This document shows, piece after piece, positions 20,859 through 39,111 of a DNA stretch of 64,000 nucleotides; within the stretch, counting starts at the first letter, position 1, and each line of letters starts with the position of its first letter. The DNA is from Actinomycetes bacterium. Its GTDB lineage: Bacteria > Actinomycetota > Actinomycetes > Actinomycetales > Dermatophilaceae. The notes below the pieces were generated by a model. That model was not told where the DNA came from. It saw only the letters and a list, made by a program, of their open reading frames with translations, and ran no database searches. The DNA lies in the NCBI GenBank assembly GCA_029778715.1, contig JAKOPT010000089.1:62001-126000 (forward strand), written 5' to 3'. The translations under genes were made by a program, and so were the position numbers.

Positions 20859-22172
20859 TCACCCAGGCGGAGCGTCGGGTCCCAGGGCCTCGCCGTGGGC
20901 AGCGCGGCGGGCGCGCTCGGCGAGCAAGTGGGTGTCGGTGCGGGCGTCGTAGCCCCAGAACTCCCGCAAGGCCGCCGCGGCGAGCACCACCCCGACGATG
21001 CTCGCGACCCCGCCGACGCTGATCGCCTCGCGCACCCCGAACGTGTCGGCGGTGTAACCGGCCCGGATCTGGGCGCCGAGCGGCCCGACCGAGTAGGACA
21101 GCATCTCGATGCCGGCCAGCCGGCCCCGCAGCGTCTCTGGGATCGACTGGTTCCACAAGGTCATCCGGAACACCGCCGACGTCATGTCGGCCGCACCGGC
21201 GGCAGCCAGGGCCAGGCAACACAGCCAGAACGCCGGCGCCTGGCCGGCGAGGGCGATGAACGCCCCGTAGGTGGCCGCCGCCACGACGACGACCTTGCCG
21301 TAGGAGTGAATGCGCTTGTGCCACCCGGACAGGCCCGAGGCAACCAGCGCCCCGAGGGTCTCGGACGTGTAGAGCAGCCCGAGAAGATGAGGCTGCCGAA
21401 AGATCGTCTCCGCCAACGCCGGAAACAGCACGATCGGCATGGCGAGGAACATGACCGCGATGTCAACGAGGTAGGTGCCGAGCAGGTCCCTGCGCGAGAC
21501 GGCATACCGGATGCCCTCCGCGATCCCGCTCAACGACGGCGCGGTCGTCTGCTCGCGGTGCGGGTAGGAACCCATCCGCAGGTAGAGCACGGTCGCGATG
21601 GCGATGCCGACGACATCGACGGTGAAACACCAGCTGGCGCCGGCGGTCGTGAGGAGGATGCCGCCGATCGTCGGGCCGAGGAGGTTGCCGGCCTGCCAGC
21701 CGAAGGAGTTGAGGGCATTGGCGGCGGGCAACTCGTCGTGGGTGACGGTGCGCGGCAACAGCGCCTCCCGGCTGGGTCGTTGGAGCGCGCCGGCGCTGAC
21801 GAGGAACGGCGCGATGACGAAGAGCACCCAGATGCGCGGCTGCGGCGCAAAGGCGTTGAGCGCAAGCAGGGCGGTGAAGAACACCTGGGCCAGGCCGGTG
21901 CCGACGAGCATCCGCTGCCGGTCGACGTGGTCGGCGAGCGCGCCACCCCACAGTCCGGCCGCCAGCAACGGCACGAGTTCGACGACCCCGATGAGGCCGA
22001 CCATCGTGTTCGACCCGGTGAGCGTGTAGATGAGATAGGGGACCGCGACGTAGGAGATCGCCTGGCCGAGGTAGAACACGGTGCCGGCGATGACGAGCAA
22101 CCGGAAGTCGCGCGAGCGCCGCGCGGGCGTGAGGTCCAGCCGCAACGCCTTGAGCCGATCGAGGACACCCAC
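20859..22172 (-). CDS. MFS transporter (EntS-like)
   Basis: A major-facilitator protein of about 437 residues with twelve predicted helices, resembling the EntS/multidrug branch: [34 protein letters not shown], then [15 protein letters not shown] and [12 protein letters not shown]. The cytoplasmic tail is polar. GTG at 22172 is chosen because earlier candidate starts (ATG 22211, TTG 22223) fall inside a 21-bp-arm hairpin that looks like the etfA terminator. The substrate, perhaps a siderophore or drug, is not inferable. Confidence 0.82.
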   Translation of the reverse strand: MGVLDRLKALRLDLTPARRSRDFRLLVIAGTVFYLGQAISYVAVPYLIYTLTGSNTMVGLIGVVELVPLLAAGLWGGALADHVDRQRMLVGTGLAQVFFTALLALNAFAPQPRIWVLFVIAPFLVSAGALQRPSREALLPRTVTHDELPAANALNSFGWQAGNLLGPTIGGILLTTAGASWCFTVDVVGIAIATVLYLRMGSYPHREQTTAPSLSGIAEGIRYAVSRRDLLGTYLVDIAVMFLAMPIVLFPALAETIFRQPHLLGLLYTSETLGALVASGLSGWHKRIHSYGKVVVVAAATYGAFIALAGQAPAFWLCCLALAAAGAADMTSAVFRMTLWNQSIPETLRGRLAGIEMLSYSVGPLGAQIRAGYTADTFGVREAISVGGVASIVGVVLAAAALREFWGYDARTDTHLLAERARRAAHGEALGPDAPPG

Positions 22173-22194
22173 GAAGGGCCATCCTGGCACGCGG

Positions 22195-22245
22195 ACGCGA
22201 GCGCGCGGCATACGGACCGACAATCCGTATGCCGCGCGCTCGCGT
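22195..22245. terminator. long perfect hairpin after etfA built on two GTATGCC copies
   Basis: Perfect inverted repeat with 21-bp arms (22195-22215 and 22225-22245) and a 9-bp loop. Each arm contains the abundant heptamer (GGCATAC at 22207, GTATGCC at 22227). It lies 18 bp past the etfA stop. There is no T-run, so termination would be of the actinobacterial hairpin-only type. Confidence 0.65.
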
Positions 22246-22263
22246 TGCGGGTGAGCCTGCGGC

Positions 22264-23220
22264 TCAGCCCTTGCGCTTCTTCACCTCGTCGGTGGCCTGC
22301 GGGAGGACGTTGAAGAGGTCACCGATGACGCCGAAGTCGACCAACTCGAAGATCGGGGCTTCCTCGTCCTTGTTGATCGCGATGATCGTCTTCGAGGTCT
22401 GCATGCCGGCCCGGTGCTGGATCGCCCCGGAGATGCCGCAGGCGACGTAGAGCTGCGGGGAGACCTGCTTGCCGGTCTGGCCGACCTGGTTGCTGTGGGG
22501 GTACCAGCCCGCGTCGACCGCGGCCCGGCTCGCGCCCACGGCCGCACCGAGGGTGTCGGCGAAACCCTCGACCGGGGAGAAGTCGCCGCCGGTGCCGCGA
22601 CCGCCGGAGACGACGATCGAGGCCTCGGTGAGTTCGGGGCGGCCCGACTTGGCCTTCGGCTTGCGCTCGGTGATCGGCGCCGCCTTGGCGAGGTCGGAGA
22701 GGGCCACGTCGACCCGCTCGATGGCGCCCGCGGCCGGGGCCGGCGAGATCGCCGCCGAGTTGGGCTTGACGGCGATGATCGCCGCGCCCTTGGTGACCTG
22801 CGACTTCACGGTGTAGGAGCCCGCGAAGGCCGACTGGGTCGCCACCGGGCCACCGTCACCGGCTTGGACATCCACCGCGTCGGTGATGACGCCGGACTCG
22901 GTCTTGATGGCGAGGCGGGCCGCGACTTCCTTGCCGATGGAGTTGCTCGGGATGAGCACCGCGACCGGGTTGGTCTTGGCGACCACGGCGGCGAGCACCT
23001 CGGCCTGCGGGGCCACGAGGTGACCGAGCGCGGCCGGGTCGTCGAAGACGTAGACCTTGCCGGCGCCGTACTTGGCCAGCGTCACCTGCGCGGTCTCGGC
23101 GCCCGGGCCGATGTGGACGGCCGAGGGCTCGCCGAGGCGGCGCGCGATGGTCAACAACTCGGCGGTTGCCTTGCGCAACTTGCCGTCGACGTGGTCGACC
23201 AGGATGAGAACTTCGCCCAT
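22264..23220 (-). CDS. etfA: electron transfer flavoprotein subunit alpha
   Basis: FAD-binding subunit of ETF, which takes electrons from acyl-CoA and related dehydrogenases. The 318-residue protein has the C-terminal FAD motif region ([66 protein letters not shown]). It follows etfB by 33 bp on the minus strand. The likely electron donors include the FAD/GcvT dehydrogenase at the right end and acyl-CoA dehydrogenases elsewhere. Confidence 0.95.
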   Translation of the reverse strand: MGEVLILVDHVDGKLRKATAELLTIARRLGEPSAVHIGPGAETAQVTLAKYGAGKVYVFDDPAALGHLVAPQAEVLAAVVAKTNPVAVLIPSNSIGKEVAARLAIKTESGVITDAVDVQAGDGGPVATQSAFAGSYTVKSQVTKGAAIIAVKPNSAAISPAPAAGAIERVDVALSDLAKAAPITERKPKAKSGRPELTEASIVVSGGRGTGGDFSPVEGFADTLGAAVGASRAAVDAGWYPHSNQVGQTGKQVSPQLYVACGISGAIQHRAGMQTSKTIIAINKDEEAPIFELVDFGVIGDLFNVLPQATDEVKKRKG

Positions 23221-23253
23221 GGGGAAACTACCTACCTTCTCTTTCCGGATCGA

Positions 23254-24042
23254 TCAGAGGAACTTGTGGGCGGCGAGGAACTCGGCCAACTTCACGCCGC
23301 CGTCGCCTTCGTCGGTGATGATTTCGCCCTGCTGACGCGGCGGGCGCTTGGCGACCTCGACGACCTTGGTCCAGGAGTTGGCCAGGCCGACCTGCGAGGC
23401 GTCGAGGCCGAGGTCAGCGAGGGTCCACTGCTCGACCGGCTTCTTCTTGGCGGCCATGATCCCCTTGAACGAGGGGTAGCGCGGCTCGTTGATCTGGTCG
23501 GTCACCGAGATCAGCGCCGGTGCGGTGGCTTCGATGGTCTCGGTGCTCGCGTCGCTGTCGCGCTTGGCGGTGATCTTGCCGTCGACGACGGACAGTTCGG
23601 AGGCGAATGTCACCTGGGGCAGGCCCAGCCGCTCGGCGAGCATGGCGGGCACGACGCCCATGGTGCCGTCGGTGGAGGCCATGCCGGTGACGACCAACTC
23701 GGGGGCGCCGTCGGTGACCTTCTTGACCGCTGCGGCCAGGATGAGGGAGGTCGCCGGGGCGTCGGAGCCGTGGATGGCCTCGTCGCTGACGTGCACGCCC
23801 TTGTCGGCGCCCATCTGAAGGGCCTTCTTGACGGCGTCGGCGGCCGCGGCCGGGCCGACGGTGACGACGGTGACCGTGCCGCCGCTGGCCTCGGCCAACT
23901 TCAGCGACTCTTCGACGGCATACTCGTCGAGTTCGGAGAGCAGCCCGTCGACACCTTCACGGTCAACGGTCATGTCCGAATCGGTGAACGTCCGGTCGCC
24001 CTGGGCGTCCGGGACGTGCTTGACGCAGACCACGATGTTCAT
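23254..24042 (-). CDS. etfB: electron transfer flavoprotein subunit beta
   Basis: A 262-residue ETF beta subunit, which binds AMP and docks the dehydrogenase. It opens with MNIVVCVKHVPD and has the recognition segment ATAPALISVTDQINEPRYPSFKGIMAAKKKPVEQW typical of the family. GGAGAAGGACGAGG precedes the ATG. It is first in the etfBA operon, with a 217-bp upstream region that also holds the hairpin ending the enoyl-CoA hydratase gene. Confidence 0.95.
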   Translation of the reverse strand: MNIVVCVKHVPDAQGDRTFTDSDMTVDREGVDGLLSELDEYAVEESLKLAEASGGTVTVVTVGPAAAADAVKKALQMGADKGVHVSDEAIHGSDAPATSLILAAAVKKVTDGAPELVVTGMASTDGTMGVVPAMLAERLGLPQVTFASELSVVDGKITAKRDSDASTETIEATAPALISVTDQINEPRYPSFKGIMAAKKKPVEQWTLADLGLDASQVGLANSWTKVVEVAKRPPRQQGEIITDEGDGGVKLAEFLAAHKFL

Positions 24043-24200
24043 GCGTGCCTCGTCCTTCTCCTACGTGGGGGGTGGCTCGGTTCGTTGACGAACTCGCTCC
24101 ATCCTCGCAGGTGAGCAGGTGCGCACCGAGCCCGCTGGGGCGTGACGATCACCACGCCTCACCAACCGGGACACCCTCGGCCTTCCGGGCGCACCGACTC

Positions 24201-24246
24201 CCCTGCCGCGGTTGCGTCAGCGCTCGCCGACGCAACCGCGGCAGGG
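24201..24246. terminator. 18-bp-arm hairpin after the enoyl-CoA hydratase gene
   Basis: Perfect arms 24201-24218 and 24229-24246, with a 10-bp loop. It lies 14 bp past the minus-strand stop of the enoyl-CoA hydratase. A GTATGCCG copy (24246-24253) abuts the stem. No T-run is present. Confidence 0.7.
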
Positions 24247-24259
24247 TATGCCGCTGGGC

Positions 24260-25033
24260 TCAGCGACCGACGAAACTCGGCTTCTGCTTGGCGACGAACG
24301 CGCCCATCCCGATCGCCTTGTCCTCGGTGGCGAACAGCGACGCGAAGGCCATTCGTTCGATTTCCAACCCGGTTTCGAGGTCGACCTCGAGGCCCTTGTC
24401 GATGGCTTCCTTGGCGGCCTTGATCGCCAGGGCCGGACCACCGACATAGCGGGCCAACCGCTTGCGGGCCGCGGCATACACCTCGTCGTCGGGGACCACG
24501 GCGTCGATGAGGCCGATGGCCAGGGCTTCGTCGGCGTCGATGAAGCGGCCGGAGAAGACCAGGTCCTTGGCGCGGGCCGGGCCGACGAGCCGGGCCAGGC
24601 GCTGGGTGCCGCCGGCGCCGGGGATGATGCCGAGGCTGATTTCGGGCTGGCCGAGTTTGGCGTTGGCGCCGGCGATCCGGAAGTCGCAGGAGAGCGCGAC
24701 TTCGCACCCGCCGCCGAGGGCGTAACCGGTGATAGCGGCCAGCGTCGGCTTGGGGATCCGGGCCAGGGCGCGGGTGAAGTCCTGGAGCATGGCCGAGTGG
24801 CGCGCCATCTGGGCGTAACTCATCGCCTCCATCTCCTTGATGTCCGCGCCGGCGGCGAAGACCTTTTCGCCGCCGTAGACGATGACGGCGAAGACGTCCT
24901 CGCGCATCGTCGCCTCGGTGGCGGCGGCGGCCAGGCCCTCCTGGACGGCGGCGTTGAGGGCATTCATCGGCGGGCGGTCCAACCGGATGGTGCCGATGCC
25001 GTCCTCGACCTCGAGACGCACGAACTCACTCAT
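24260..25033 (-). CDS. enoyl-CoA hydratase/isomerase (crotonase family)
   Basis: A 257-residue crotonase-fold protein that hydrates 2-enoyl-CoA in beta-oxidation. Seen: the oxyanion-hole residues in FAAGADIKEM, GYALGGGCEVALSCDFRIA with the first catalytic Glu, and QPEISLGIIPGAGGTQRL with the second. The ATG at 25033 overlaps the stop of the YbjN-like gene (ATGA). The neighbouring etfBA operon fits fatty-acid oxidation. Confidence 0.92.
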   Translation of the reverse strand: MSEFVRLEVEDGIGTIRLDRPPMNALNAAVQEGLAAAATEATMREDVFAVIVYGGEKVFAAGADIKEMEAMSYAQMARHSAMLQDFTRALARIPKPTLAAITGYALGGGCEVALSCDFRIAGANAKLGQPEISLGIIPGAGGTQRLARLVGPARAKDLVFSGRFIDADEALAIGLIDAVVPDDEVYAAARKRLARYVGGPALAIKAAKEAIDKGLEVDLETGLEIERMAFASLFATEDKAIGMGAFVAKQKPSFVGR

Positions 25034-25506
25034 GACGGATCCTCCTGGGGGGTGGTGGGGTTGCCGTTCTCGTCGACGCCCAGGGCCCGCTGGTGCCAGA
25101 AGGCGACCGTGGACAGCACGAGCTGGATGCCGACTTGCAGGGTCATGTTGAGGTCGGCACCGGGGGTCATGAGGTGGTCGTAGGCCACCGCGAGGGTGCC
25201 GCTGCCGATGCCGGTCTTGACGCAGTTGAGGGTGAGGTTGAGTTCGTTGCACACCTGGAGCAGGTGGCGGCCGTCGTCGGCGATCTGCGGCGGCAACTGC
25301 CACTGACCGAAGATGCGCATGATCTGGAGTTCGCCCTCGTGGCTGCGCACGAAGAGGTTTTGATCGTTGACGGTGATGACGACGTCGCCGTCGGCGTCGA
25401 TGTCGGGTTGGAGACCGAGGTCGAGAAGGGCGTCGAGGACGCGCCCGCGGAGTGGATGCTCGTCGGCAGGCGGCGGAAAATTGGGCAGCGCGGCTGGATC
25501 GCTCAT
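25030..25506 (-). CDS. YbjN-domain protein
   Basis: A 158-residue cytoplasmic protein with a YbjN/type III chaperone-like fold: DGDVVITVNDQNLFVRSHEGELQIMRIFGQW, then HLLQVCNELNLTLNCVKTGI. The family's molecular role is unclear, though many actinobacterial members sit beside unrelated metabolic genes. It is translationally coupled to the enoyl-CoA hydratase. Only 35 bp separate it from the divergent glgX start, so the two promoters overlap. Confidence 0.7.
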   Translation of the reverse strand: MSDPAALPNFPPPADEHPLRGRVLDALLDLGLQPDIDADGDVVITVNDQNLFVRSHEGELQIMRIFGQWQLPPQIADDGRHLLQVCNELNLTLNCVKTGIGSGTLAVAYDHLMTPGADLNMTLQVGIQLVLSTVAFWHQRALGVDENGNPTTPQEDPS

Positions 25507-25527
25507 ACGGCCACCGTATCCACTGCT

Positions 25528-25533
25528 TACGAT
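25528..25533 (+). promoter_or_regulatory. candidate -10 hexamer for glgX
   Basis: TACGAT, 8 bases before the glgX ATG at 25542, in the 35-bp divergent spacer. The mRNA would have a leader of 0-2 bases. Confidence 0.4.
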
Positions 25534-25541
25534 AGTTCTCT

Positions 25542-27731
25542 ATGCCGACCCCTCTGCATGCCGAGGCGCCCCACTCCCGTGCCGTCTCGACCGCTCCCCC
25601 GCCTTTAGGGCGCGATCTCGCGCCCGATCCCGGGGTCAGTTTGGTTGAAGGTGGGGCCGATGTCTGTGTGTATGCCGGTCACGCCGATGCCGTCGACCTC
25701 TGCCTGTTCGACGCCGGTGACCGCACGGGGGCCAGTGAGCGCCGGATTCCGTTGCAGGAGCGGGCTCATGGTTGGTGGTTCACCTTCGTTCCGGGGGTGA
25801 CGGTCGGGCAGCGCTACGGCTTCCGGGTGGGCGGGCCATGGGACCCGGGCCAGGGGCAACGGCACAACCCGGCGAAGTTGCTCCTCGACCCGTATGCCAA
25901 GGCCATCGACGGTGACGTGTCCTGGGGGCCGTCGGTCTATGGGCATCAGGTGTTGCCCGAGACCTGGCGGGGGGATCCCACGGTGCGCTCGGACCTCGAC
26001 AGCGGCGCGGCGATGCCCAAGGGCGTTGTGATTCGGGACACCTTCGACTGGGAGGGCGATCGCCATCCCCATGTCAGCCGCAGCAAGACGGTGCTCTACG
26101 AAACCCATGTCGTCGACCTCACGCGGCAACGGCTTGGGGTGCCGGAGCGGTTGCGGGGGACGTATGCCGGGTTGGCCCACGCGGACACGATCGACTACCT
26201 CACCGGACTGGGGGTGACGTCGATCGAGTTGTTGCCGGTGCAGGCCTTCACGCACGAGCCGGCGCTCGTCCGTCGTCAACTGACCAACCACTGGGGCTAC
26301 AACACCCTGGGTTTCTTCGCACCGCACGCCGGGTATGCCGCGGCCACCGACCCGCAGGGCGTCGTCGACGAGTTCAAGGGCATGGTCAAACTCCTGCACC
26401 GGGCCGGCCTGGAGGTCATCCTCGACGTCGTTTACAACCACACGAGCGAGCAGGACCGGCACGGCGCGACCTTGTCGTTCCGGGGCCTGGACAACCGCGC
26501 CTACTACCGGCTCGACGGACACGGCCTCGACATCGACGTCACCGGTTGCGGCAACACCTTGGACCTGCGCCACCCCATCGTGTGCCGGATGGCGCTGGAC
26601 TCGTTGCGCTACTGGGTCACCGAATGCCACGTCGACGGGTTCCGGTTCGACCTGGCCGTGGCCTTGAGCCGGGGGCGCGGCGACACCTACGACCCGGACC
26701 ACCCCTTCCTCATCGCGCTGCGCACCGACCCGGTGCTCTCCCGGGTCAAACTCATCGCCGAGCCCTGGGACGTCGGCATGCACGGGTGGCGCACCGGCCA
26801 GTTCCCCCCGCCGCTGGCCGAATGGAACGACCGGTTCCGAGATTGCATGCGCACCTTCTGGCTCACCGACACCCGCAGCCAGTTCCACGGCGAGGCTGGC
26901 CACGGGGTGCAGGATCTCGCGACCCGGCTCGCCGGTTCCCGCGATCTCTTCGGCGCCCATGACCGCGGCCCGACCGCCTCGGTCAACTTCATCGCCGCTC
27001 ACGACGGCTTCACCCTCGCCGACATGGTCGCCTACGACGGAAAGCACAACCTGGCCAACGGCGAGGACAACCGCGACGGCAGCGACAACAACCGCTCGTG
27101 GAACCACGGGGCCGAGGGCGACACCGAGGACGACGTGATTCTCGCCACTCGTCGCCGGTCGATGCGCAACATGCTCGGCTCCCTCCTGATGTCCGCCGGG
27201 ATGCCGATGCTCAACGCCGGCGACGAGCACGGGCACTCGCGCGGCGGCAACAACAACCCCTACTGCCAGGACAACGAGATCTCCTGGTTCGACTGGAACC
27301 TCGAGCCCTGGCAGGAGGATCTGCTCGCGACGACCACGCACCTGTTGACGATTCGGCGCGAACATCCCGCGCTGCGTCAGCGCACCTGGTCGCTGGGCCG
27401 CAAGGTCCAAGACGACGGGTCGGTGGACTTGGCCTGGTTCGCGGCCGACGGCACGCCCATGGACGGTGAGTGGCACGATCCGCGCACCCGCACCCTCCAG
27501 ATGCTCGTCAACGGAGCCTGGCTCGGGGTGCGCTCGGTCCTCGTCGTCCTCCACGGCGGCATCCATGACGCGACGGTGAACCTGCCCGACGTGCCGGGCC
27601 TGACGGCATACCGGCTCCTCTGGGACAGCGCCTGGGAACGCCCCCAACCCGGCACGACCGTCGCCCCGCCGGGCCCGGTGGCGCTGTCCGCGCTGAGCAT
27701 GCAGGTGTATGCCGCGGACGACCCGTCCTAA
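25542..27731 (+). CDS. glgX: glycogen debranching enzyme
   Basis: GlgX removes short alpha-1,6 branches left by phosphorylase. The 729-residue GH13 protein has an N-terminal CBM48-like region (residues ~30-130) and then the catalytic barrel. Catalytic residues are visible: nucleophile Asp370 in DGFRFDLA, acid/base Glu407 in IAEPWD, and the His487-Asp488 pair in AAHDGFT. ENRDGSDNNRSWN is typical of GlgX. The first ~30 residues are proline-rich and may not belong to the fold. First gene of the glgX-glgE pair. Confidence 0.94.
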   Translation: MPTPLHAEAPHSRAVSTAPPPLGRDLAPDPGVSLVEGGADVCVYAGHADAVDLCLFDAGDRTGASERRIPLQERAHGWWFTFVPGVTVGQRYGFRVGGPWDPGQGQRHNPAKLLLDPYAKAIDGDVSWGPSVYGHQVLPETWRGDPTVRSDLDSGAAMPKGVVIRDTFDWEGDRHPHVSRSKTVLYETHVVDLTRQRLGVPERLRGTYAGLAHADTIDYLTGLGVTSIELLPVQAFTHEPALVRRQLTNHWGYNTLGFFAPHAGYAAATDPQGVVDEFKGMVKLLHRAGLEVILDVVYNHTSEQDRHGATLSFRGLDNRAYYRLDGHGLDIDVTGCGNTLDLRHPIVCRMALDSLRYWVTECHVDGFRFDLAVALSRGRGDTYDPDHPFLIALRTDPVLSRVKLIAEPWDVGMHGWRTGQFPPPLAEWNDRFRDCMRTFWLTDTRSQFHGEAGHGVQDLATRLAGSRDLFGAHDRGPTASVNFIAAHDGFTLADMVAYDGKHNLANGEDNRDGSDNNRSWNHGAEGDTEDDVILATRRRSMRNMLGSLLMSAGMPMLNAGDEHGHSRGGNNNPYCQDNEISWFDWNLEPWQEDLLATTTHLLTIRREHPALRQRTWSLGRKVQDDGSVDLAWFAADGTPMDGEWHDPRTRTLQMLVNGAWLGVRSVLVVLHGGIHDATVNLPDVPGLTAYRLLWDSAWERPQPGTTVAPPGPVALSALSMQVYAADDPS

Positions 27732-27761
27732 CCGCCTGTCCCGGCCGGACGCGGCGCGCGG

Positions 27762-27767
27762 TAGCGT
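27762..27767 (+). promoter_or_regulatory. -10 hexamer for leaderless glgE mRNA
   Basis: TAGCGT followed by 7 bases and the GTG at 27775. It lies in the 43-bp glgX-glgE gap, so glgE may have its own promoter. Confidence 0.5.
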
Positions 27768-27774
27768 GGCGTGC

Positions 27775-29796
<2,022 letters not shown>

Positions 29797-29847
29797 CCCC
29801 GGTCCGTCCCTCCCGTCCCCCCTTTCCCGCCTGAACCGTCCAACGTC

Positions 29848-29880
29848 CACTTCGCACCCCGAATGTCGGGGTGCGAAGTG
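29848..29880. terminator. bidirectional hairpin after glgE (shared element family)
   Basis: Perfect arms of 15 bp (29848-29862 and 29866-29880) around the loop ATG. The core CACCCCGA-ATG-TCGGGGTG is identical to the core of the hairpin at 57910-57962, and flanks such as TTTCCCGCCT and TTTCCCACC are also shared. Confidence 0.75.
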
Positions 29881-29954
29881 CCCCTTTCCCACCGTAAGTT
29901 CCGCGCCGACGTCCGGCGCGCCCGCCTCGCAGCGCCCCCAGGCCCGGTCCAGCA

Positions 29955-30002
29955 TTGGCTGCAGCGCGGTGGTCGTCCCCACGACCACCGCGCTGCAGCC
30001 AA
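29955..30002. terminator. 22-bp-arm hairpin before the glgP stop
   Basis: Perfect arms 29955-29976 and 29981-30002, with a CCCC loop. It lies 34 bp past the minus-strand glgP stop and serves as the second barrier between convergent glgE and glgP. Confidence 0.75.
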
Positions 30003-30035
30003 GCGACTCGGGCGCTCTGTCCCGACGAGGAGCCC

Positions 30036-32651
<2,616 letters not shown>

Positions 32652-32817
32652 TCGGGCTCCTCGGTCGAAGAAGAGTCGGGCACAGGGCCCGAGGGGGACG
32701 GACCTCGCCGTTGAGGCGGTCACGACCGCCCTCGGACGGGCCCGATGGGGGTGCTCCGCTCGCAGGGGTCGCGCAACCACGGTAAGGCATGTCGGAGCGC
32801 ACGCCCACACCCTGAGT

Positions 32818-32829
32818 GAAAACGTTTTC
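32818..32829. promoter_or_regulatory. LacI-family operator-like palindrome between glgP and treS
   Basis: GAAAACGTTTTC, a perfect 12-bp palindrome with the central CG typical of LacI/GalR-family operators (cre- and MalR-like sites). It lies in the 309-bp divergent region between glgP and treS, 132 bp before the treS start. A sugar-responsive repressor could control both directions. The rest of this region shows no other clear signal. Confidence 0.6.
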
Positions 32830-32960
32830 CGGAGAGTGGTCCGTCGCGGCACGATTCTCAGGTCTTTCAGGGGAAGATGGGCCCGAACCGTCCGGCCCAC
32901 TGAGGCGGCGGTACCGCCGCCCAACACCGCCGCACCCGCCCGATCGGAGGAACCCTCCCC

Positions 32961-34677
32961 GTGTCCGTCTTCCCTGCCGGGGCCGCCTCGACACCCGGCC
33001 TCACGCGCGACCCCGACTGGTTCAAGACCGCCGTCTTCTACGAGGTCCTGGTGCGGGCCTTCAGCGACACGACCGGTTCGGGCACAGGGGATTTCCAGGG
33101 GGTCATCGGCAAACTCGACTACCTCCAGTGGCTGGGCGTCGACTGCCTGTGGCTGCCGCCGTTCTATGCCAGCCCATTGCGCGACGGCGGCTACGACATC
33201 GCCGACTACACCGCGGTGCTGCCCGAGTTCGGCTCCCTGGAGGACTTCCGCCAACTGGTCGCGGAGGCGCACGAGCGCGGCATACGCATCATCACCGACT
33301 TCGTGATGAATCACACGAGCGACCAGCACCCCTGGTTCCAGGCGAGCCGGAGCGACCCCGAGGGTCCCTACGGCGACTTCTACGTGTGGTCCGACACCGA
33401 CACCCGGTATGCCGATGCGCGGATCATCTTCGTGGACACCGAGGAGTCGAACTGGACCTTCGACCCGGTGCGCCGGCAGTTCTTCTGGCACCGCTTCTTC
33501 TCCCACCAGCCCGACCTCAACTACGAGAACCCGCAGGTCATCGCGGCGATGAAGGATGTCGTGCGGTTCTGGATGGACCGTGGCATCGACGGGTTCCGGC
33601 TCGACGCGATCCCCTACCTCATCGAGGAGGACGGCCACAACGGCGAGAACCATCCGCGCACCCACGAGATCGTCCGCGAGATCAGGGCCATGGTCGACGC
33701 GGAGTATCCCGGGCGGATCCTGCTCGCCGAAGCCAACCAGCCACCACGGGAGGTCGTGGACTACTTCGGCACCGACGACGAGCCGGAATGCCAGATGTGC
33801 TTCCACTTCCCCGTCATGCCGATGCTCTACTACGCCCTCCGTGACGAAAAGGCCGCGCCGATCATCGACGTGCTCGCCGACACCCCCGCGATCCCGAGCG
33901 GCGGCCAGTGGGGCACCTTCTTGCGCAACCACGACGAACTCACTCTCGAAATGGTCACGCCCGAGCAGCGCACCGCGATGTACGACTGGTACGCCCCCGA
34001 CCGGAGGATGCGCGCCAACGTCGGCATCCGGCGCCGCCTCTGGCCGCTCCTGGCCAACAACCGGGCAGAGGTCGAACTCATCCACGCCCTCGTGCTCTCC
34101 CTGCCCGGCTCGCCCTGCCTCTACTACGGGGACGAGATCGGCATGGGTGACAACATCTGGCTCCCCGACCGGGACGCCAGCCGCACCCCGATGCAGTGGA
34201 CCCCCGACCGCAACGCCGGGTTCTCCACGGCCGACCCGGGCAAGCTCTACCTGCCGGTCATCGACTCGCTCGTCTACAACCGGCAGGCCGTCAACGTCGA
34301 GTCGGCGATGGCCCAACCGGGCAGTTTCCTGCACTGGTTGCGCGCCGTCCTCGCGGCCCGCCGCGACCACCCGGTCTTCGGCGTCGGCGACTTCACCGTC
34401 GTCGACAGCGGCAGCGCACCGGTTCTCGCCTATCTGCGCACCGACGCCGGCGAGCGCGACCCCCAGGACCGCTCGGCGCGCACGGTGCTCTGCGTCATGA
34501 ACCTCTCCGCGAGCGCCCAGGGTGCCCAGGTGCGACTTCCGGACCGCTACGCCGGGGCGGGGGTGCGCGATGTCGTCGGTGGCGCGGTCCTCGGCACGGT
34601 GGGCGCGGACGGGTCACTGCCGGTGACTCTCGCCGCTCGCGGTTGGTACTGGCTCGCGGTGGAGGTCGAGGACGATC

Positions 34678-34685
<8 letters not shown>
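32961..34685 (+). CDS. treS: trehalose synthase (maltose alpha-D-glucosyltransferase)
   Basis: TreS interconverts trehalose and maltose, feeding maltose to maltokinase. The 574-residue GH13_16 protein has nucleophile Asp215 in GFRLDAIP, acid/base Glu257 in LLAEANQ, and Asp325 in RNHDELTLEM. FYEVLVRAFSDTTGSGTGDFQG at the start is a family hallmark. GTG at 32961 has CGGAGGA 8 bases upstream. The stop overlaps the start of the maltokinase part of the next gene by 8 bases. Confidence 0.95.
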
Positions 34686-38505
<3,820 letters not shown>

Positions 38506-38517
38506 CCAGCGCACCGG

Positions 38518-38549
38518 GCGGACCTGGGGCGATCCCACCCCAGGTCCGC
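38518..38549. terminator. hairpin between mak-glgB and the DsrE-like gene
   Basis: Perfect 12-bp arms (38518-38529, 38538-38549) with an 8-bp loop in the 66-bp convergent gap. It probably stops transcription from both sides. Confidence 0.65.
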
Positions 38550-38571
38550 GCAGGGCGCGAGTTGCCCCGGG

Positions 38572-39111
38572 CTAGATGAAGAGGAGTTGGGCTCCCTCGG
38601 ACTTCTCGATGAAGTCGCTCGCGTTGATGATGCCGTCGACGCCCTCGTAGAGGTCGTCCATCGTCAGACCCATCATGTCCGCGGACATCTGGCAGCCCCA
38701 CATCTGGGCACCCGAGGCGGAGAGCAACTCAAGGAACTCGGGCACCTCGGGCACCTCGAGATCGGCGATCTGCTTCTTCATCATCTTGGTCGCCATCGCC
38801 GTCATGCCCGGCACCGGACCGAGAATCTGCGGCATCGAGATGCCGAACCGCCCCGGCGGGTGCATCGCCGTGTTCCCGACGAACGAGAACTTCAGGTCCG
38901 CCATCGTCGCCTTGTTGATGATGTCGAAGCCCCAGAACGTGAAGAACAGGTGGGTCTCGATGCCCTCCCCCAACGCGGCGTTGGCGAGGATCAGGCCCGG
39001 GTAGGCCATGTCGAGGTTGCCCTTGGAGCAGATGATCGCCAGTTTGCGGCCGCCCTCGTCGGGGCCGTCGCCGAAACTCGGCACGATCGGCATACTCATG
39101 GTCACACGCAT
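38572..39111 (-). CDS. DsrE/DsrF/DrsH-like sulfurtransferase family protein
   Basis: A 179-residue protein of the DsrE-like family that relays sulfane sulfur. It shows LAIICSKGNLDMAYPGLILANAAL, FFTFWGFDIINKATM, and WGCQMSADMMGL with a conserved Cys. The start may be ATG 39111, which overlaps the DsrC-like stop by 10 bases, or ATG 39099. It is coupled to the DsrC/TusE-like gene and follows an SQR-like flavoprotein gene, suggesting a sulfide-to-persulfide relay rather than dissimilatory sulfite reduction. Confidence 0.82.
   Translation of the reverse strand: MRVTMSMPIVPSFGDGPDEGGRKLAIICSKGNLDMAYPGLILANAALGEGIETHLFFTFWGFDIINKATMADLKFSFVGNTAMHPPGRFGISMPQILGPVPGMTAMATKMMKKQIADLEVPEVPEFLELLSASGAQMWGCQMSADMMGLTMDDLYEGVDGIINASDFIEKSEGAQLLFI

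Noticed and set aside
22195-22245. MFS transporter starting at ATG 22211 or TTG 22223
   Set aside because: Both starts are within a 21-bp-arm perfect hairpin directly after etfA; GTG 22172 begins just before the conserved transporter sequence.
32652-34370. Long N-terminal extension of glgP across the treS gene
   Set aside because: The extension is antisense to treS and has no phosphorylase features; GTG 32651 has a strong ribosome site.
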